Shown: one piece after another, positions 1 through 6,708 of the stretch
How positions within the stretch are numbered: the first letter of the stretch is position 1
How the letters are laid out: every line of letters begins with the position of its first letter
NCBI GenBank assembly: GCA_002297645.1
Contig: DBMH01000070.1
Coordinates: 1 to 15,441 of the forward strand
DNA length: 15,441 bases
Reading direction: 5' to 3'
From: Rhodanobacteraceae bacterium UBA703
GTDB taxonomy: Bacteria > Pseudomonadota > Gammaproteobacteria > Xanthomonadales > Rhodanobacteraceae
The notes under the pieces: model-generated
The model's input: the letters and a program-made list of their open reading frames with translations, nothing else
Databases searched by the model: none
Told to the model about the DNA's origin: nothing
Position numbers and translations under genes: made by a program

Positions 1-512
1 CCGTCCTGGCGCGCGACCATGCGCGCGCCGACGTAGACGATCTTGCCGCGGACGCTCTCCGCGGCGGCGGCCTTCAGCGCGTCGAGCGTGGGGAACGCGA
101 CGATCTCGCCGGCGAGGCCGCCCGGCGGCGTCGCCGGCGAATTGCCGAGCGCGGTGACCACCAGCTTCTGCGGGAACGGCGACACGATCTCGGCGCTCTC
201 GCTGCGCCGTACCCAGACCGGATACGTGACCGGTTCGCTCCAGACCTTGTCGAAGCCGAGTTCCTTGAACTTCGCGGTGACCCACTCGCGCGACTTGAGA
301 TCGTTCGCGCTGCCGGGCATGCGCATCGGGATCTCGGTGCTGAGGCCCTCGGTGAAGTTCCAGGCGGTGTCGTCCTTCAGCGCCGCGTCGCGCAGTCGTT
401 CCGCGACCGCGATGTCGGCGGGGGCGATGCGCGTCTGCCCGCCGGCGGCAGAGGCATCGGTCGAGGCGGGGATGGCGAAGCAGAGGGCGAGGGCGAGAGG
501 CAGCAGGCGCAT
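1..512 (-). CDS. M28-family secreted aminopeptidase, copy 1 (N-terminal part, runs off the left edge)
   Basis: This is the first 170 or so residues of a secreted peptidase; the C-terminal catalytic part lies outside the window. The ATG at 512 follows an AAGGA ribosome site 8 nt upstream and begins MRLLPLALALCFAIPAS, a signal peptide. The rest aligns without gaps, apart from a few residues after the signal peptide, with the complete M28 peptidase just upstream (640-2067); shared blocks are LKDDTAW, FTEGL, GFDKVWSEPVTYP, WVRRSE and VGARMVARQDG. The visible part covers the N-terminal cap and the start of the PA domain, with no metal ligands yet. It differs where copy 2 has the common M28 text VGPRLAG: here it reads IPMRMPG. 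It is a tandem paralogue. Whether its catalytic site is intact cannot be seen here. Confidence 0.88.
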   Translation of the reverse strand, partial: MRLLPLALALCFAIPASTDASAAGGQTRIAPADIAVAERLRDAALKDDTAWNFTEGLSTEIPMRMPGSANDLKSREWVTAKFKELGFDKVWSEPVTYPVWVRRSESAEIVSPFPQKLVVTALGNSPATPPGGLAGEIVAFPTLDALKAAAAESVRGKIVYVGARMVARQD

Positions 513-540
513 GGCGGCATCCTTCGGGTGAGGAATCCCG

Positions 541-546
541 ATTATG
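541..546 (-). promoter_or_regulatory. possible -10 element of peptidase copy 1
   Basis: On the minus strand the hexamer CATAAT (5 of 6 matches to TATAAT) lies 28 nt upstream of the ATG at 512, which would give a leader of about 22 nt that includes the AAGGA site. No good -35 hexamer sits at 16-18 bp, so this is a weak prediction. Confidence 0.3.
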
Positions 547-570
547 CACTAACCGTATGCGTGTTATGTC

Positions 571-598
571 GGATCGGAAGCGTGCCCGCTTCCGATCC
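571..598. terminator. perfect 12-bp hairpin between the two peptidase genes
   Basis: The arms GGATCGGAAGCG and CGCTTCCGATCC are perfect complements around the loop TGCC. The hairpin starts 42 nt after the stop of peptidase copy 2 (minus strand). No T-run follows, so it could be a non-canonical terminator, an RNA-stabilising hairpin or a protein-binding palindrome. A second, smaller stem (CCCGGA/TCCGGG, 612-628) lies between it and the stop codon. Confidence 0.5.
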
Positions 599-639
599 CC
601 GGGCGACGCATCCCGGAGCGTGTCCGGGGCGCGGTCCTG

Positions 640-2067
640 CTACTCGTCCTTGTCCTTGGCGAACGCGCCCGGTTTCGAACCGAAGTCGCCGTCGGCCTGC
701 GCGGCGAGGTAGGCGACCGCCACGTAGGCGGCGACGTTCTGGCGCAGCTGCTCGGGGTCGATCTTGTCGAGCGTGTCGTTGGCGGTGTGGTGCCAGGCGA
801 AATAGCGTGTCGCGTCCTGGTGCAGCGACAGGCCGGCCATGCCGACCGCGTGCACGGCGGAGAGGTCCGAGCCGCCCTGACCCGGCTGGTTCGCGTCGTA
901 GTCGATGCCTAGCGGCTTCAGCACGGCGGCGATCCGGGCGATCGCGTCCCGCGCCTCGGGCTTCACGCTCGCCGTCATCTTGTAGATGCGGTCCGCGCCG
1001 GCGTCCGATTCGCTGCCGAGCACGGCCTTGGCGATGTCCTTCGCATGCGCGGCGGCATAGGCCTTGCCGCCGTAGAGGCCGGACTCCTCGTTCGCGAACG
1101 CGACGACGCGGATGCTGCGCGCGGGGCGCTGCGGCAGTTCCGCGATTAGTTTGGCGGCACCGACGGTGATGCCGATCCCGGCGGCGTCGTCGATCGCGCC
1201 GGTACCCGGGTCCCAGGAATCGAGGTGGCCGCCCATGACGAAGTATTCGTCCGGCTTCTTCGAGCCGCGCAGCTCGGCGATCACGTTCGCGCCGGTGTAC
1301 TCGCCGTCCATGCCGCAGTCGAGGGCCAGCTTCACGGTCACCGGCTTGCCCCGCGCGAGTGCGCGTTCGAGCTGCTCGGCATCGGGTACCGACAGCGCGG
1401 CGGCCGGGATCGGCGTCACGCCGTCTTCGAAGTGCGTGATGCCGGTGTGCGGCAGGCGCTCGTGGTCGGTGCCGGCCGAGCGCAACAGGAATGCGACGGC
1501 GCCCTTCTGCGACGCCAGCGACGGGCCGGCGACGCGCACGGTCGAGCCGATGCCGTAGTCCTTGCCGTCCTGGCGCGCGACCATGCGTGCGCCCACGTAG
1601 GCGATCTTGCCGCGAAGGCTGGCCGGATCGGCGGCCTTCAGCGCGTCGAAGCTCGGGAACGCGACGATCTCGGCGGTGATGCCGCCGGCCGGCGTGCCCG
1701 GGGAATGACCGAGCGCGAGCACGCTCAGCGGTTGCGGGAACGGCGCGACGATCTCGGCGTGTTCGCTGCGGCGCACCCAGGCCGGATACGTGACCGGCTC
1801 GCTCCAGACCTTGTCGAAGCCGAGCGCCTTGAACTTCGCGATGACCCATTCGCGGCCCTTGAGGTCGTTCGGGCCGCCGGCCAGGCGCGGGCCGACTTCC
1901 GTGGTCAGGCCCTCCGTGAAGTCCCAGGCGGTGTCGTCCTTCAGGGCCCTGTCGCGCAGTTGTTCGGCGACGGCGACGTCGGCGTCGGCGATCCGGGTGG
2001 TCTTGCCGGCGGCGAAGGCCACCGGCGCGGTGAGGCAGAGGGCGAGGACAAGAGGCAGCAGGCGCAT
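640..2067 (-). CDS. M28-family secreted zinc aminopeptidase, copy 2 (complete)
   Basis: This is a 475-residue secreted metallopeptidase of family M28, which as a family removes N-terminal residues from peptides. The ATG at 2067 was chosen, although the frame stays open to 2259, because it starts a clear signal peptide (residues 1-20, ending AFAA) and matches the start of copy 1. A PA (protease-associated) domain occupies about residues 125-240, and the catalytic domain follows. All five M28 zinc ligands and the catalytic glutamate appear to be present: GGHLDSWD (H281; D283 is the catalytic-site Asp), AIDDAAG (D293/D294), ANEESG (E327 base, E328 ligand), GGSD (D401) and AWHHTAND (H426/H427). 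It probably acts in the periplasm or outside the cell. The ribosome site is weak (GGGA), unlike the AAGGA of copy 1. It is followed directly by its paralogue at 1-512. Substrate specificity cannot be judged. Confidence 0.93.
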   Translation of the reverse strand: MRLLPLVLALCLTAPVAFAAGKTTRIADADVAVAEQLRDRALKDDTAWDFTEGLTTEVGPRLAGGPNDLKGREWVIAKFKALGFDKVWSEPVTYPAWVRRSEHAEIVAPFPQPLSVLALGHSPGTPAGGITAEIVAFPSFDALKAADPASLRGKIAYVGARMVARQDGKDYGIGSTVRVAGPSLASQKGAVAFLLRSAGTDHERLPHTGITHFEDGVTPIPAAALSVPDAEQLERALARGKPVTVKLALDCGMDGEYTGANVIAELRGSKKPDEYFVMGGHLDSWDPGTGAIDDAAGIGITVGAAKLIAELPQRPARSIRVVAFANEESGLYGGKAYAAAHAKDIAKAVLGSESDAGADRIYKMTASVKPEARDAIARIAAVLKPLGIDYDANQPGQGGSDLSAVHAVGMAGLSLHQDATRYFAWHHTANDTLDKIDPEQLRQNVAAYVAVAYLAAQADGDFGSKPGAFAKDKDE

Positions 2068-2172
2068 GGCGGCATCCCGGGTGGAAAGCCTCGAGTATGC
2101 GCGCGAGCCGCGGGGGGCGATCGGGCCAAATGTCACGGTGGCGAGGGGGACGCTCGTGCGATCCATCCCGGA

Positions 2173-2197
2173 TCGCTGCGGTCGGGGTCCGCAGCGA
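2173..2197. repeat. 9-bp hairpin upstream of peptidase copy 2
   Basis: TCGCTGCGG and CCGCAGCGA are perfect complements around a 7-nt loop. It lies in the 195-bp gap between mscL and peptidase copy 2, in the probable promoter or leader of the peptidase. Its role is unknown. No convincing promoter hexamers were found in this gap. Confidence 0.4.
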
Positions 2198-2232
2198 CCG
2201 CCGCAAGGTGGCTTGTTTCGGATGATCCAAAC

Positions 2233-2250
2233 GCGGCCATCCATGGCCGC
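2233..2250 (-). terminator. candidate terminator of mscL
   Basis: GCGGCCAT and ATGGCCGC are perfectly complementary around a 2-nt centre, in practice a 6-7 bp stem with a small loop. It begins 12 nt after the mscL stop codon. Read on the minus strand it is followed by GTTTGG, only a short T-stretch, so termination strength is uncertain. Confidence 0.45.
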
Positions 2251-2262
2251 ACATTCCAAAAG

Positions 2263-2658
2263 TCAGCCTTTCCTGAGCAGGTCGCGGATCTCGGTCAGGA
2301 GTTCCACTTCCGGCGGCGGAGGGGCGGGCGCGGCCTCTTCCTTCTTGACCATGCGGTTGACGATCTTGATGACGACGAAGATCGCGAACGCGACGATCGC
2401 GAACTGGATGACCGTGTTCAGGAAGGCGCCGAACTGGATCGCTACCTCACCCTTGCCGTCGGGGCCGGCCGCCTTGAGGATCCACTTGTAGGCGGAGAAG
2501 TCGACGCCGCCGATCAGCAGGCCGATCGGCGGCATGATGATCTGGTCGACCAGCGACGTGACGATCTTGCCGAACGCGGCGCCGATGACGACACCGACGG
2601 CGAGGTCGAGCACGTTTCCGCGCATGACGAAGGCTTTGAACTCGGAAGCAAGACTCAT
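2263..2658 (-). CDS. mscL: large-conductance mechanosensitive channel MscL
   Basis: At 131 residues this has the usual MscL length. MscL is a homopentameric inner-membrane channel that opens under membrane tension and releases solutes during osmotic downshock. The N-terminal amphipathic segment and first pore helix are seen in FKAFVMRGNVLDLAVGVVIG, with the family signature RGNVxDLAVGVxIGxAFxxIVxSLV. The short periplasmic loop covers about residues 50-72, TM2 about 75-100 (ending IKIVNRM), and a KKEE linker leads to the C-terminal helix bundle ELLTEIRDLLRKG. A GGAGG ribosome site lies 4 nt before the ATG. The gene stands alone, with a candidate terminator hairpin behind it and another hairpin in front. 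The identification is secure. Confidence 0.98.
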   Translation of the reverse strand: MSLASEFKAFVMRGNVLDLAVGVVIGAAFGKIVTSLVDQIIMPPIGLLIGGVDFSAYKWILKAAGPDGKGEVAIQFGAFLNTVIQFAIVAFAIFVVIKIVNRMVKKEEAAPAPPPPEVELLTEIRDLLRKG

Positions 2659-2701
2659 GGAACCTCCCTCGGATTGGCTGGAACGCGCGCATCGTAACCG
2701 A

Positions 2702-2723
2702 AGGCCGGAGCATGCGCCGGCCT
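2702..2723 (-). terminator. candidate terminator of the FAH-family gene
   Basis: AGGCCGG and CCGGCCT form a 7-bp stem with an 8-nt loop, 8 nt after the stop codon of the FAH-family gene on the minus strand. There is no T-run. It also lies just upstream of mscL, so the mscL promoter must overlap it or lie between it and 2658. Confidence 0.4.
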
Positions 2724-2731
2724 GGATCCGG

Positions 2732-3421
2732 TTAAAAAATGCGCCCTTGCAGCACGGCGATGTCGCCGAGCCGCGCGATGAAGCGATCGCCCCGGACGAG
2801 CGCGGCGACGCCGGCCGGCGTTCCGCTGTAGATCAGGTCGCCCGGCGCCAGCGTCCACAGCTTCGACAGTTCGTGGATGATCGCGTCGACCGGGAAGATC
2901 ATGTCGTCGAGGCGGGTTTCCTGGCGCAACGCGTCGTTCACGTGCAGGCTGAGCCGCAGGTCCTTCGGATGGCCGACGACGGAGGCCGGATGGATCGCCG
3001 ACACCGGCGCCGACTGGTCGAAACCCTTCGCCGCATCCCAGGGGTGGCTCTTCGCCTTTGCGGCCGCCTGCAGGTCGCGGCGCGTCAGGTCGAGACCGAC
3101 GCCGTAGCCGAACACGTGGTCGAGCGCGCGCTCGCGCGGGATGTCCGCGCCGCCCTTGGCCAGGGCGACGACCATCTCGACCTCGTGGTGCAGGTCCTGC
3201 GTCGCGGACGGGTAGCGCACCTCGACCTCTTCGCCGGCGACGATCGCGTCGGCCGGCTTCATGAAGAACATCGGTTGCTGGCGGTCCACCGCGGCGCCCA
3301 TCTCCTTCGCGTGATCGGCGTAGTTGCGGCCGATGCAGAAGATGCGGCGCACCGGAAACAGGGTGTCGCTGCCGGCGACGGGAATTGCCGGCGCGGCCGG
3401 CACGGGAATCGCGTAGTTCAT
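2732..3421 (-). CDS. fumarylacetoacetate hydrolase-family protein (fumarylpyruvate hydrolase/YcgM type)
   Basis: This is a 229-residue single-domain cytoplasmic enzyme of the FAH superfamily. Members cleave or decarboxylate 2-oxo acids such as fumarylpyruvate or oxaloacetate using a bound divalent metal. The ATG at 3421 was chosen because residues further upstream in the open frame are low-complexity and arginine-rich, not FAH-like. Motifs seen are GRNYADHAKEMG (31-42), FFMKPADA (52-59), HHEVE with metal ligands E80 and E82, GVGLDLTRRDLQ with ligand D111, AKGFDQSAP with K132, and YSGTPAGV (198-205). This text resembles NagK and YcgM more than true fumarylacetoacetase, which is about twice as long. 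No aromatic-degradation genes are nearby, so the physiological substrate is unknown. Confidence 0.9.
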   Translation of the reverse strand: MNYAIPVPAAPAIPVAGSDTLFPVRRIFCIGRNYADHAKEMGAAVDRQQPMFFMKPADAIVAGEEVEVRYPSATQDLHHEVEMVVALAKGGADIPRERALDHVFGYGVGLDLTRRDLQAAAKAKSHPWDAAKGFDQSAPVSAIHPASVVGHPKDLRLSLHVNDALRQETRLDDMIFPVDAIIHELSKLWTLAPGDLIYSGTPAGVAALVRGDRFIARLGDIAVLQGRIF

Positions 3422-3472
3422 GCACCCACGTCCTGCGGAAGAGAGGTGCAGGATAGCGCCGCCAGGGGACGC

Positions 3473-3499
3473 CGAGGCGGGGCACGCGAGTCCGCCTCG
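3473..3499 (-). terminator. candidate terminator of the small secreted protein gene
   Basis: CGAGGCGG and CCGCCTCG form an 8-bp stem around an 11-nt loop, 55 nt after the stop codon at 3555 and before the FAH-family gene. It has no T-run and a large loop, so it is a weak call. The rest of this 133-bp gap must hold the promoter of the FAH-family gene. No convincing hexamers were seen. Confidence 0.3.
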
Positions 3500-3554
3500 C
3501 CGCCGGCAGGTGCGCGCGTTCGAGCGGTGCCGTCGTGCACGATCCCGGACAGGG

Positions 3555-3986
3555 CTAGCTGGACGGCTCCCCGGGTGGCGTGCTTTCCGATCCGTTCTCG
3601 GGATGGAGGGCTTCCTTCGACGGGCATCGGTGCAGGCGCTGGACGATGGCCGGCTCGTAGCGGCCGGGTTCGAACTCGCCCTTCGTCTGCAGGACGAGGC
3701 ACGAGCGCCCGCGGCGATAGTTGAAGGTGCAGTAGTTCGCCCCGGTGCCCGTGCAGCGTTCCACTTCGACGAAACCCGCACGGTAGAGCAGGCCGGCGTC
3801 GCCCCACTGGCTTTCCCGCGTGCCGTTGTCCAGTGTCAGGAACGTCTCGCGTGGCGTCCAGCCTTGTGCGAGCAGCGCCTTCCTGGCCTCGCCGAGCGGC
3901 ACCTCGGCTGATGGTGGTCGAGGCTCCGCCGCGTGGGCGGGCGCGAGGGCGAGAAGGAGTGCGACGAGGAATGCCTGGCTATGCAA
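3555..3986 (-). CDS. small secreted four-cysteine protein, unknown function
   Basis: I do not recognise this 143-residue protein. The start is proposed as TTG at 3986: a GGAG ribosome site lies 7 nt upstream, and the first residues form a good signal peptide (HSQAFLVALLLALAPAHA, cleaved near residue 19). The frame stays open to a TTG at 4085, but that would overlap the neighbouring DUF3052 gene and bury the signal peptide. The mature part begins proline-rich, then has EARKALLAQGWTP and a core with four cysteines (78, 86, 96, 121), for example RCTGTGANYC and GRSCLVLQ, which could make two disulfides in the periplasm. The tail is hydrophilic (ESTPPGEPSS). The next gene upstream, DUF3052, ends at 4045, only 58 nt away, so the two may be co-transcribed. 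Confidence 0.78.
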   Translation of the reverse strand: MHSQAFLVALLLALAPAHAAEPRPPSAEVPLGEARKALLAQGWTPRETFLTLDNGTRESQWGDAGLLYRAGFVEVERCTGTGANYCTFNYRRGRSCLVLQTKGEFEPGRYEPAIVQRLHRCPSKEALHPENGSESTPPGEPSS

Positions 3987-4044
3987 GGGAGCGCTCCGAT
4001 GCCTGTCTCGGGGTGCTTGTGTCGGGATGTTGCCGGCCAGTCGG

Positions 4045-4485
4045 TCAGCCGCGATCGCGTCCGCGCTCCGTCCGGCGCCAGACAAGCTTCAGGCCGGACC
4101 ATACGGCGTCGATCGCGCACACCTTCACGTCGACGAGGCCGAGCGGCAGCGCGATCGCGCGGACGGTGTCCTCGGTGATGTCGGTCGGCACCTTCGAGGC
4201 CTTCTTCGGCCACGACACCCACAGGACTCCGTTGTCGGGCAGTTTCTTCGCCAGCGCCCGCACATGGGCGTCGAGCCGCGTGGCCGAGGTGGCGAACACG
4301 TGCGCGAAGTCGAATGCGCTGCGCGCGCCGACGGTGGCGACCCGGTCGAGGCCGACCTGTTCCGCGTAGTCGCCGGGGGCGTCCACCACGCGCACGCGCC
4401 GCTCCGGTGCCAGGCCGAGCTTCTGCCATACCGGCTTGCCGGAATAGCCGGCCGCCGCCGGGATGTCGATCGGGCTGCCTGACAT
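4045..4485 (-). CDS. DUF3052 family protein
   Basis: This 146-residue cytoplasmic protein belongs to the DUF3052 family, whose function is not established. Conserved family text includes AGYSGKPVWQKLG near the N-terminus, a Rossmann-like VVDAPGDY segment, and the C-terminal blocks VLWVSWPKKASKVPTD, ITEDTVRAIALPLGLVDVK and AVWSGLKLVWRR. The ATG at 4485 has a GGAGGA ribosome site 8 nt upstream. A second ATG at 4492 is closer to that site but opens another frame without family similarity. The gene is transcribed away from the ABC operon, and about 100 bp between the two coding regions must hold both promoters. The small secreted protein gene follows. Confidence 0.9.
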   Translation of the reverse strand: MSGSPIDIPAAAGYSGKPVWQKLGLAPERRVRVVDAPGDYAEQVGLDRVATVGARSAFDFAHVFATSATRLDAHVRALAKKLPDNGVLWVSWPKKASKVPTDITEDTVRAIALPLGLVDVKVCAIDAVWSGLKLVWRRTERGRDRG

Positions 4486-4584
4486 TCGTCATGTCCTCCG
4501 TGTGCTTTTCGCTTCTGTGGCGCGAATCATCGTCCGGATAGCCTATGGCAGAATGTCGCATTGAATCACGGGGAACTCATTCCG

Positions 4585-5820
4585 GTGGAAAACAAGGACT
4601 TGTTGCATCAGCTGCGCATCGATCGCGGCGAGCGCGACGAGCACTCGCGTGCGCCGATCTGGATCGGAGCGATCGTGCTGCTGCTCGTGGCGGCGGGTGC
4701 CGGTGCCTGGTGGCTGCTGCCGCACGCGAAGGCGTTCGAGGTCGAGGTCGCGACCGCAGCGGCCGCGGGGAGCGGGGCGGATGGCCCCGCCGCCGTGCTG
4801 CAGGCGACCGGCTATGTCACTGCGCGGCGGCAGGCGACGGTCTCCGCGCAGATCACCGGCACGCTGACGCAGGTGTTGATCGAGGAAGGCGAGCGCGTCG
4901 AAGCGGGCCAGGTGCTGGCGACGCTCGAGGACACCGCGCAGAAAGCGGCACTGGCGCAGGCGCAGGCCGGCTTGCGCGCGGCGCAGGCGCAGCTCGCGCA
5001 GTTCCAGGCGCAACTCGCGCAGAGCCGGCGCGACCTCGGGCGTGCGGAGGAACTGGCGGCACGCAAGCTGGTTCCGGCGCAGGCGGCCGAGGCGGCGCGC
5101 ACGCAGGTCGACACGCAGTCGGCGCAACTCGAAGCGCAGCGCAAGCAGGTCGAGGTGGCCGACGCCGGCGTGCGCGCGGCGCAGGTACAGCTCGACTACT
5201 GCACGGTGCGCGCGCCGTTCTCGGGCGTGATCACGGCCAAGGCGGCCCAGGTCGGCGAGATCGTCTCGCCGCTGTCGGCCGGCGGCGGCTTCACGCGCAC
5301 CGGCGTCGGCACGATCGTCGACATGGACTCGCTCGAGATCGAGGTCGACGTGACCGAGTCCTACATCAACCGCGTGCAGCCGAAGCAGCCGGCGCAGGCC
5401 GTGCTCGACGCCTATCCGGACTGGAAGATTCCGGCGCACGTGATCGCGATCATCCCGAGCGCGGATCGCGGCAAGGCGACGGTGAAGGTCCGCGTGGCAC
5501 TGGAGCAGAAGGACCCGCGCCTCCTGCCGGAGATGGGCGTGCGTGTGTCCTTCCTGGAGGAGGCGAAGCCGGCGACGACCGAGGTGGCGCCGCCGAAAGG
5601 AGCGCTGGTGCCGGGCTCGGCGATCGTCCGGCGCGAGGGCAAGGACGTCGTGTTCGCCGTCGACGGCGAGCGCGTGCGCGCGAGGACCGTCACGCCGGGA
5701 CCGAGTTTCGGCGACCTGCGCGCGGCCGAGGGCGTCGCTGCCGGCGAGCGCGTGGTGCGGGAGCCGCCGGTCGCGATGGCGGACGGCGCGAAGATCGAGA
5801 TCAAGGTGTCTGGAAAGTAG
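4585..5820 (+). CDS. periplasmic adaptor (membrane-fusion) subunit of a MacAB-type ABC transporter
   Basis: This 411-residue HlyD/MacA-like adaptor should link the inner-membrane ABC complex to the periplasm and perhaps to an outer-membrane channel. From the chosen GTG start the order is a short cytosolic N-terminus (KDLLHQLRIDR), one membrane helix (about 25-46), the first half of a lipoyl domain (about 80-115), a long Ala/Gln-rich coiled-coil hairpin (about 116-204), the second lipoyl half (VRAPFSGVITAKAAQVGEIV, 208-227), then beta-barrel and membrane-proximal domains. GTG at 4585 has GGGGA 10 nt upstream. An in-frame TTG at 4561 would add 8 residues but lacks a ribosome site. The hairpin is long enough for tip contact with a TolC-like partner, which is not encoded here. 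It is the first gene of a four-gene operon. Confidence 0.92.
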   Translation: MENKDLLHQLRIDRGERDEHSRAPIWIGAIVLLLVAAGAGAWWLLPHAKAFEVEVATAAAAGSGADGPAAVLQATGYVTARRQATVSAQITGTLTQVLIEEGERVEAGQVLATLEDTAQKAALAQAQAGLRAAQAQLAQFQAQLAQSRRDLGRAEELAARKLVPAQAAEAARTQVDTQSAQLEAQRKQVEVADAGVRAAQVQLDYCTVRAPFSGVITAKAAQVGEIVSPLSAGGGFTRTGVGTIVDMDSLEIEVDVTESYINRVQPKQPAQAVLDAYPDWKIPAHVIAIIPSADRGKATVKVRVALEQKDPRLLPEMGVRVSFLEEAKPATTEVAPPKGALVPGSAIVRREGKDVVFAVDGERVRARTVTPGPSFGDLRAAEGVAAGERVVREPPVAMADGAKIEIKVSGK

Positions 5821-5831
5821 TTCGATCGAGC

Positions 5832-5852
5832 CCCTCTCCCGCCGGGAGAGGG
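5832..5852 (+). repeat. hairpin A of an inverted (BIME-like) intergenic repeat pair
   Basis: CCCTCTCCC and GGGAGAGGG pair perfectly around a 3-nt loop, 11 nt after the adaptor stop codon. The 13 nt that follow, ending in GAGGG, are an inverted, degenerate version of the flank of hairpin B. No T-run follows, so it more likely stabilises or attenuates the operon mRNA than ends it. Confidence 0.6.
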
Positions 5853-5923
5853 AGCGGTGCGAGGGACCGGAACCGGATCGGGTGTCGTGGTCGTCACGAG
5901 CCCTCGTCCGGTGCCTCGCGCCA

Positions 5924-5941
5924 CCTTCCCTTCGGGGAAGG
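5924..5941 (+). repeat. hairpin B of the repeat pair, with UUCG tetraloop
   Basis: CCTTCCC and GGGAAGG pair around TTCG. In RNA this is a C(UUCG)G tetraloop, which is exceptionally stable. It is preceded by CCCTCGTCCGGTGC, matching in inverted orientation the flank of hairpin A (CCCTCGCACCGC on the other strand). It lies 25 nt before the GTG of the ATPase gene and just before its GAGGAG ribosome site, so it could affect ATPase translation. Confidence 0.6.
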
Positions 5942-5966
5942 AAGGCCAAGGCATGAGGAGCGAAAC

Positions 5967-6656
5967 GTGGGCAACCTGGTCGAAATCAAGAATCTCAGCA
6001 AGACGTACGAGCGCGGCAAGCAGAAGGTCGAAGTGCTGCATCACATCGACCTCGACATCGCCGAGGGCGATTTCCTCGCGTTGATGGGCCCCTCCGGATC
6101 GGGCAAGACGACACTGCTGAACATGATCGGCGGCCTCGACTCGCCGACCCAGGGCACGCTCGCGGTCGGCGGCGAACGCATCGACCAGCTCGGCGAGGGC
6201 GCACTGGCGAAGTGGCGCTCGAACCACGTCGGCTTCATCTTCCAGTTCTACAACCTGCTGCCGATGCTGACGGCGCAGAAGAACGTCGAACTGCCGCTGC
6301 TGCTGACCAAGCTCGGCGCGGCGGAGCGCAAGCGCCGTGCGGCGATCGCGCTGCAGCTCGTCGGCCTCGCCGACCGCACGTCGCACAAGCCGACCGAGCT
6401 CTCCGGCGGCCAGCAGCAGCGCGTCGCGATCGCGCGCGCGATCGTGTCGGACCCGAAGCTGCTGGTCTGCGACGAGCCGACCGGCGACCTCGACCGCCAG
6501 TCCGCCGAGGACGTGCTCGGCCTGCTGCAGACGCTGAACCGCGAGCACGGCAAGACCATCATCATGGTCACGCACGATCCGAAGGCGGCCGAGTACGCGC
6601 GCCATACGCTGCATCTGGACAAGGGCACGCTCGTCGAACAGGGCGCGCACGCCTGA
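5967..6656 (+). CDS. ABC transporter ATPase, MacB/LolD type
   Basis: This 229-residue cytoplasmic nucleotide-binding subunit is the normal length for a free-standing LolD/MacB-type ATPase. It shows Walker A GPSGSGKT (41-48), Q-loop Q93 in FIFQFYNLLP, signature LSGGQ (145-149), Walker B LLVCDE (165-170) followed by the D-loop, and H-loop H203 in VTHD. FQxYNLLP and CDEPTGDLD are typical of the LolD/FtsE/MacB branch. The start is GTG at 5967, with a strong GAGGAG site 6 nt upstream; the long open frame further upstream is noise. It lies 146 bp after the adaptor and 52 bp before the first permease. It should power the two permeases by ATP hydrolysis. Confidence 0.96.
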   Translation: MGNLVEIKNLSKTYERGKQKVEVLHHIDLDIAEGDFLALMGPSGSGKTTLLNMIGGLDSPTQGTLAVGGERIDQLGEGALAKWRSNHVGFIFQFYNLLPMLTAQKNVELPLLLTKLGAAERKRRAAIALQLVGLADRTSHKPTELSGGQQQRVAIARAIVSDPKLLVCDEPTGDLDRQSAEDVLGLLQTLNREHGKTIIMVTHDPKAAEYARHTLHLDKGTLVEQGAHA

Positions 6657-6660
6657 CCGC

Positions 6661-6682
6661 CGTTCCCGCGCGGGCGGGAACG
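6661..6682 (+). repeat. 9-bp hairpin between ATPase and first permease
   Basis: CGTTCCCGC and GCGGGAACG pair perfectly around a 4-nt loop, starting 4 nt after the ATPase stop codon. There is no T-run. Because the permeases clearly belong to the same operon, it is more likely an mRNA-processing or stability element than a full terminator. Confidence 0.5.
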
Positions 6683-6708
6683 TCAGGAGTCGGGAATCGG
6701 AGGTCATC

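Noticed and set aside
542..2254. A 570-codon minus-strand frame overlapping peptidase copy 2
   Set aside because: Arginine-rich translation without domains; the M28 protein in the other frame carries all catalytic motifs and a signal peptide.
3987..4085. Extension of the small secreted protein to a TTG at 4085
   Set aside because: It would overlap the DUF3052 gene by 41 bp and place 33 non-hydrophobic residues before the signal peptide, whereas TTG 3986 has a GGAG site at good distance.
4545..6656. A 703-codon plus-strand frame that appears to fuse an N-terminal region to the ABC ATPase
   Set aside because: The first two thirds are an out-of-frame reading of the adaptor gene. The ATPase has its own GTG start with a strong ribosome site at 5967, so no fusion exists.
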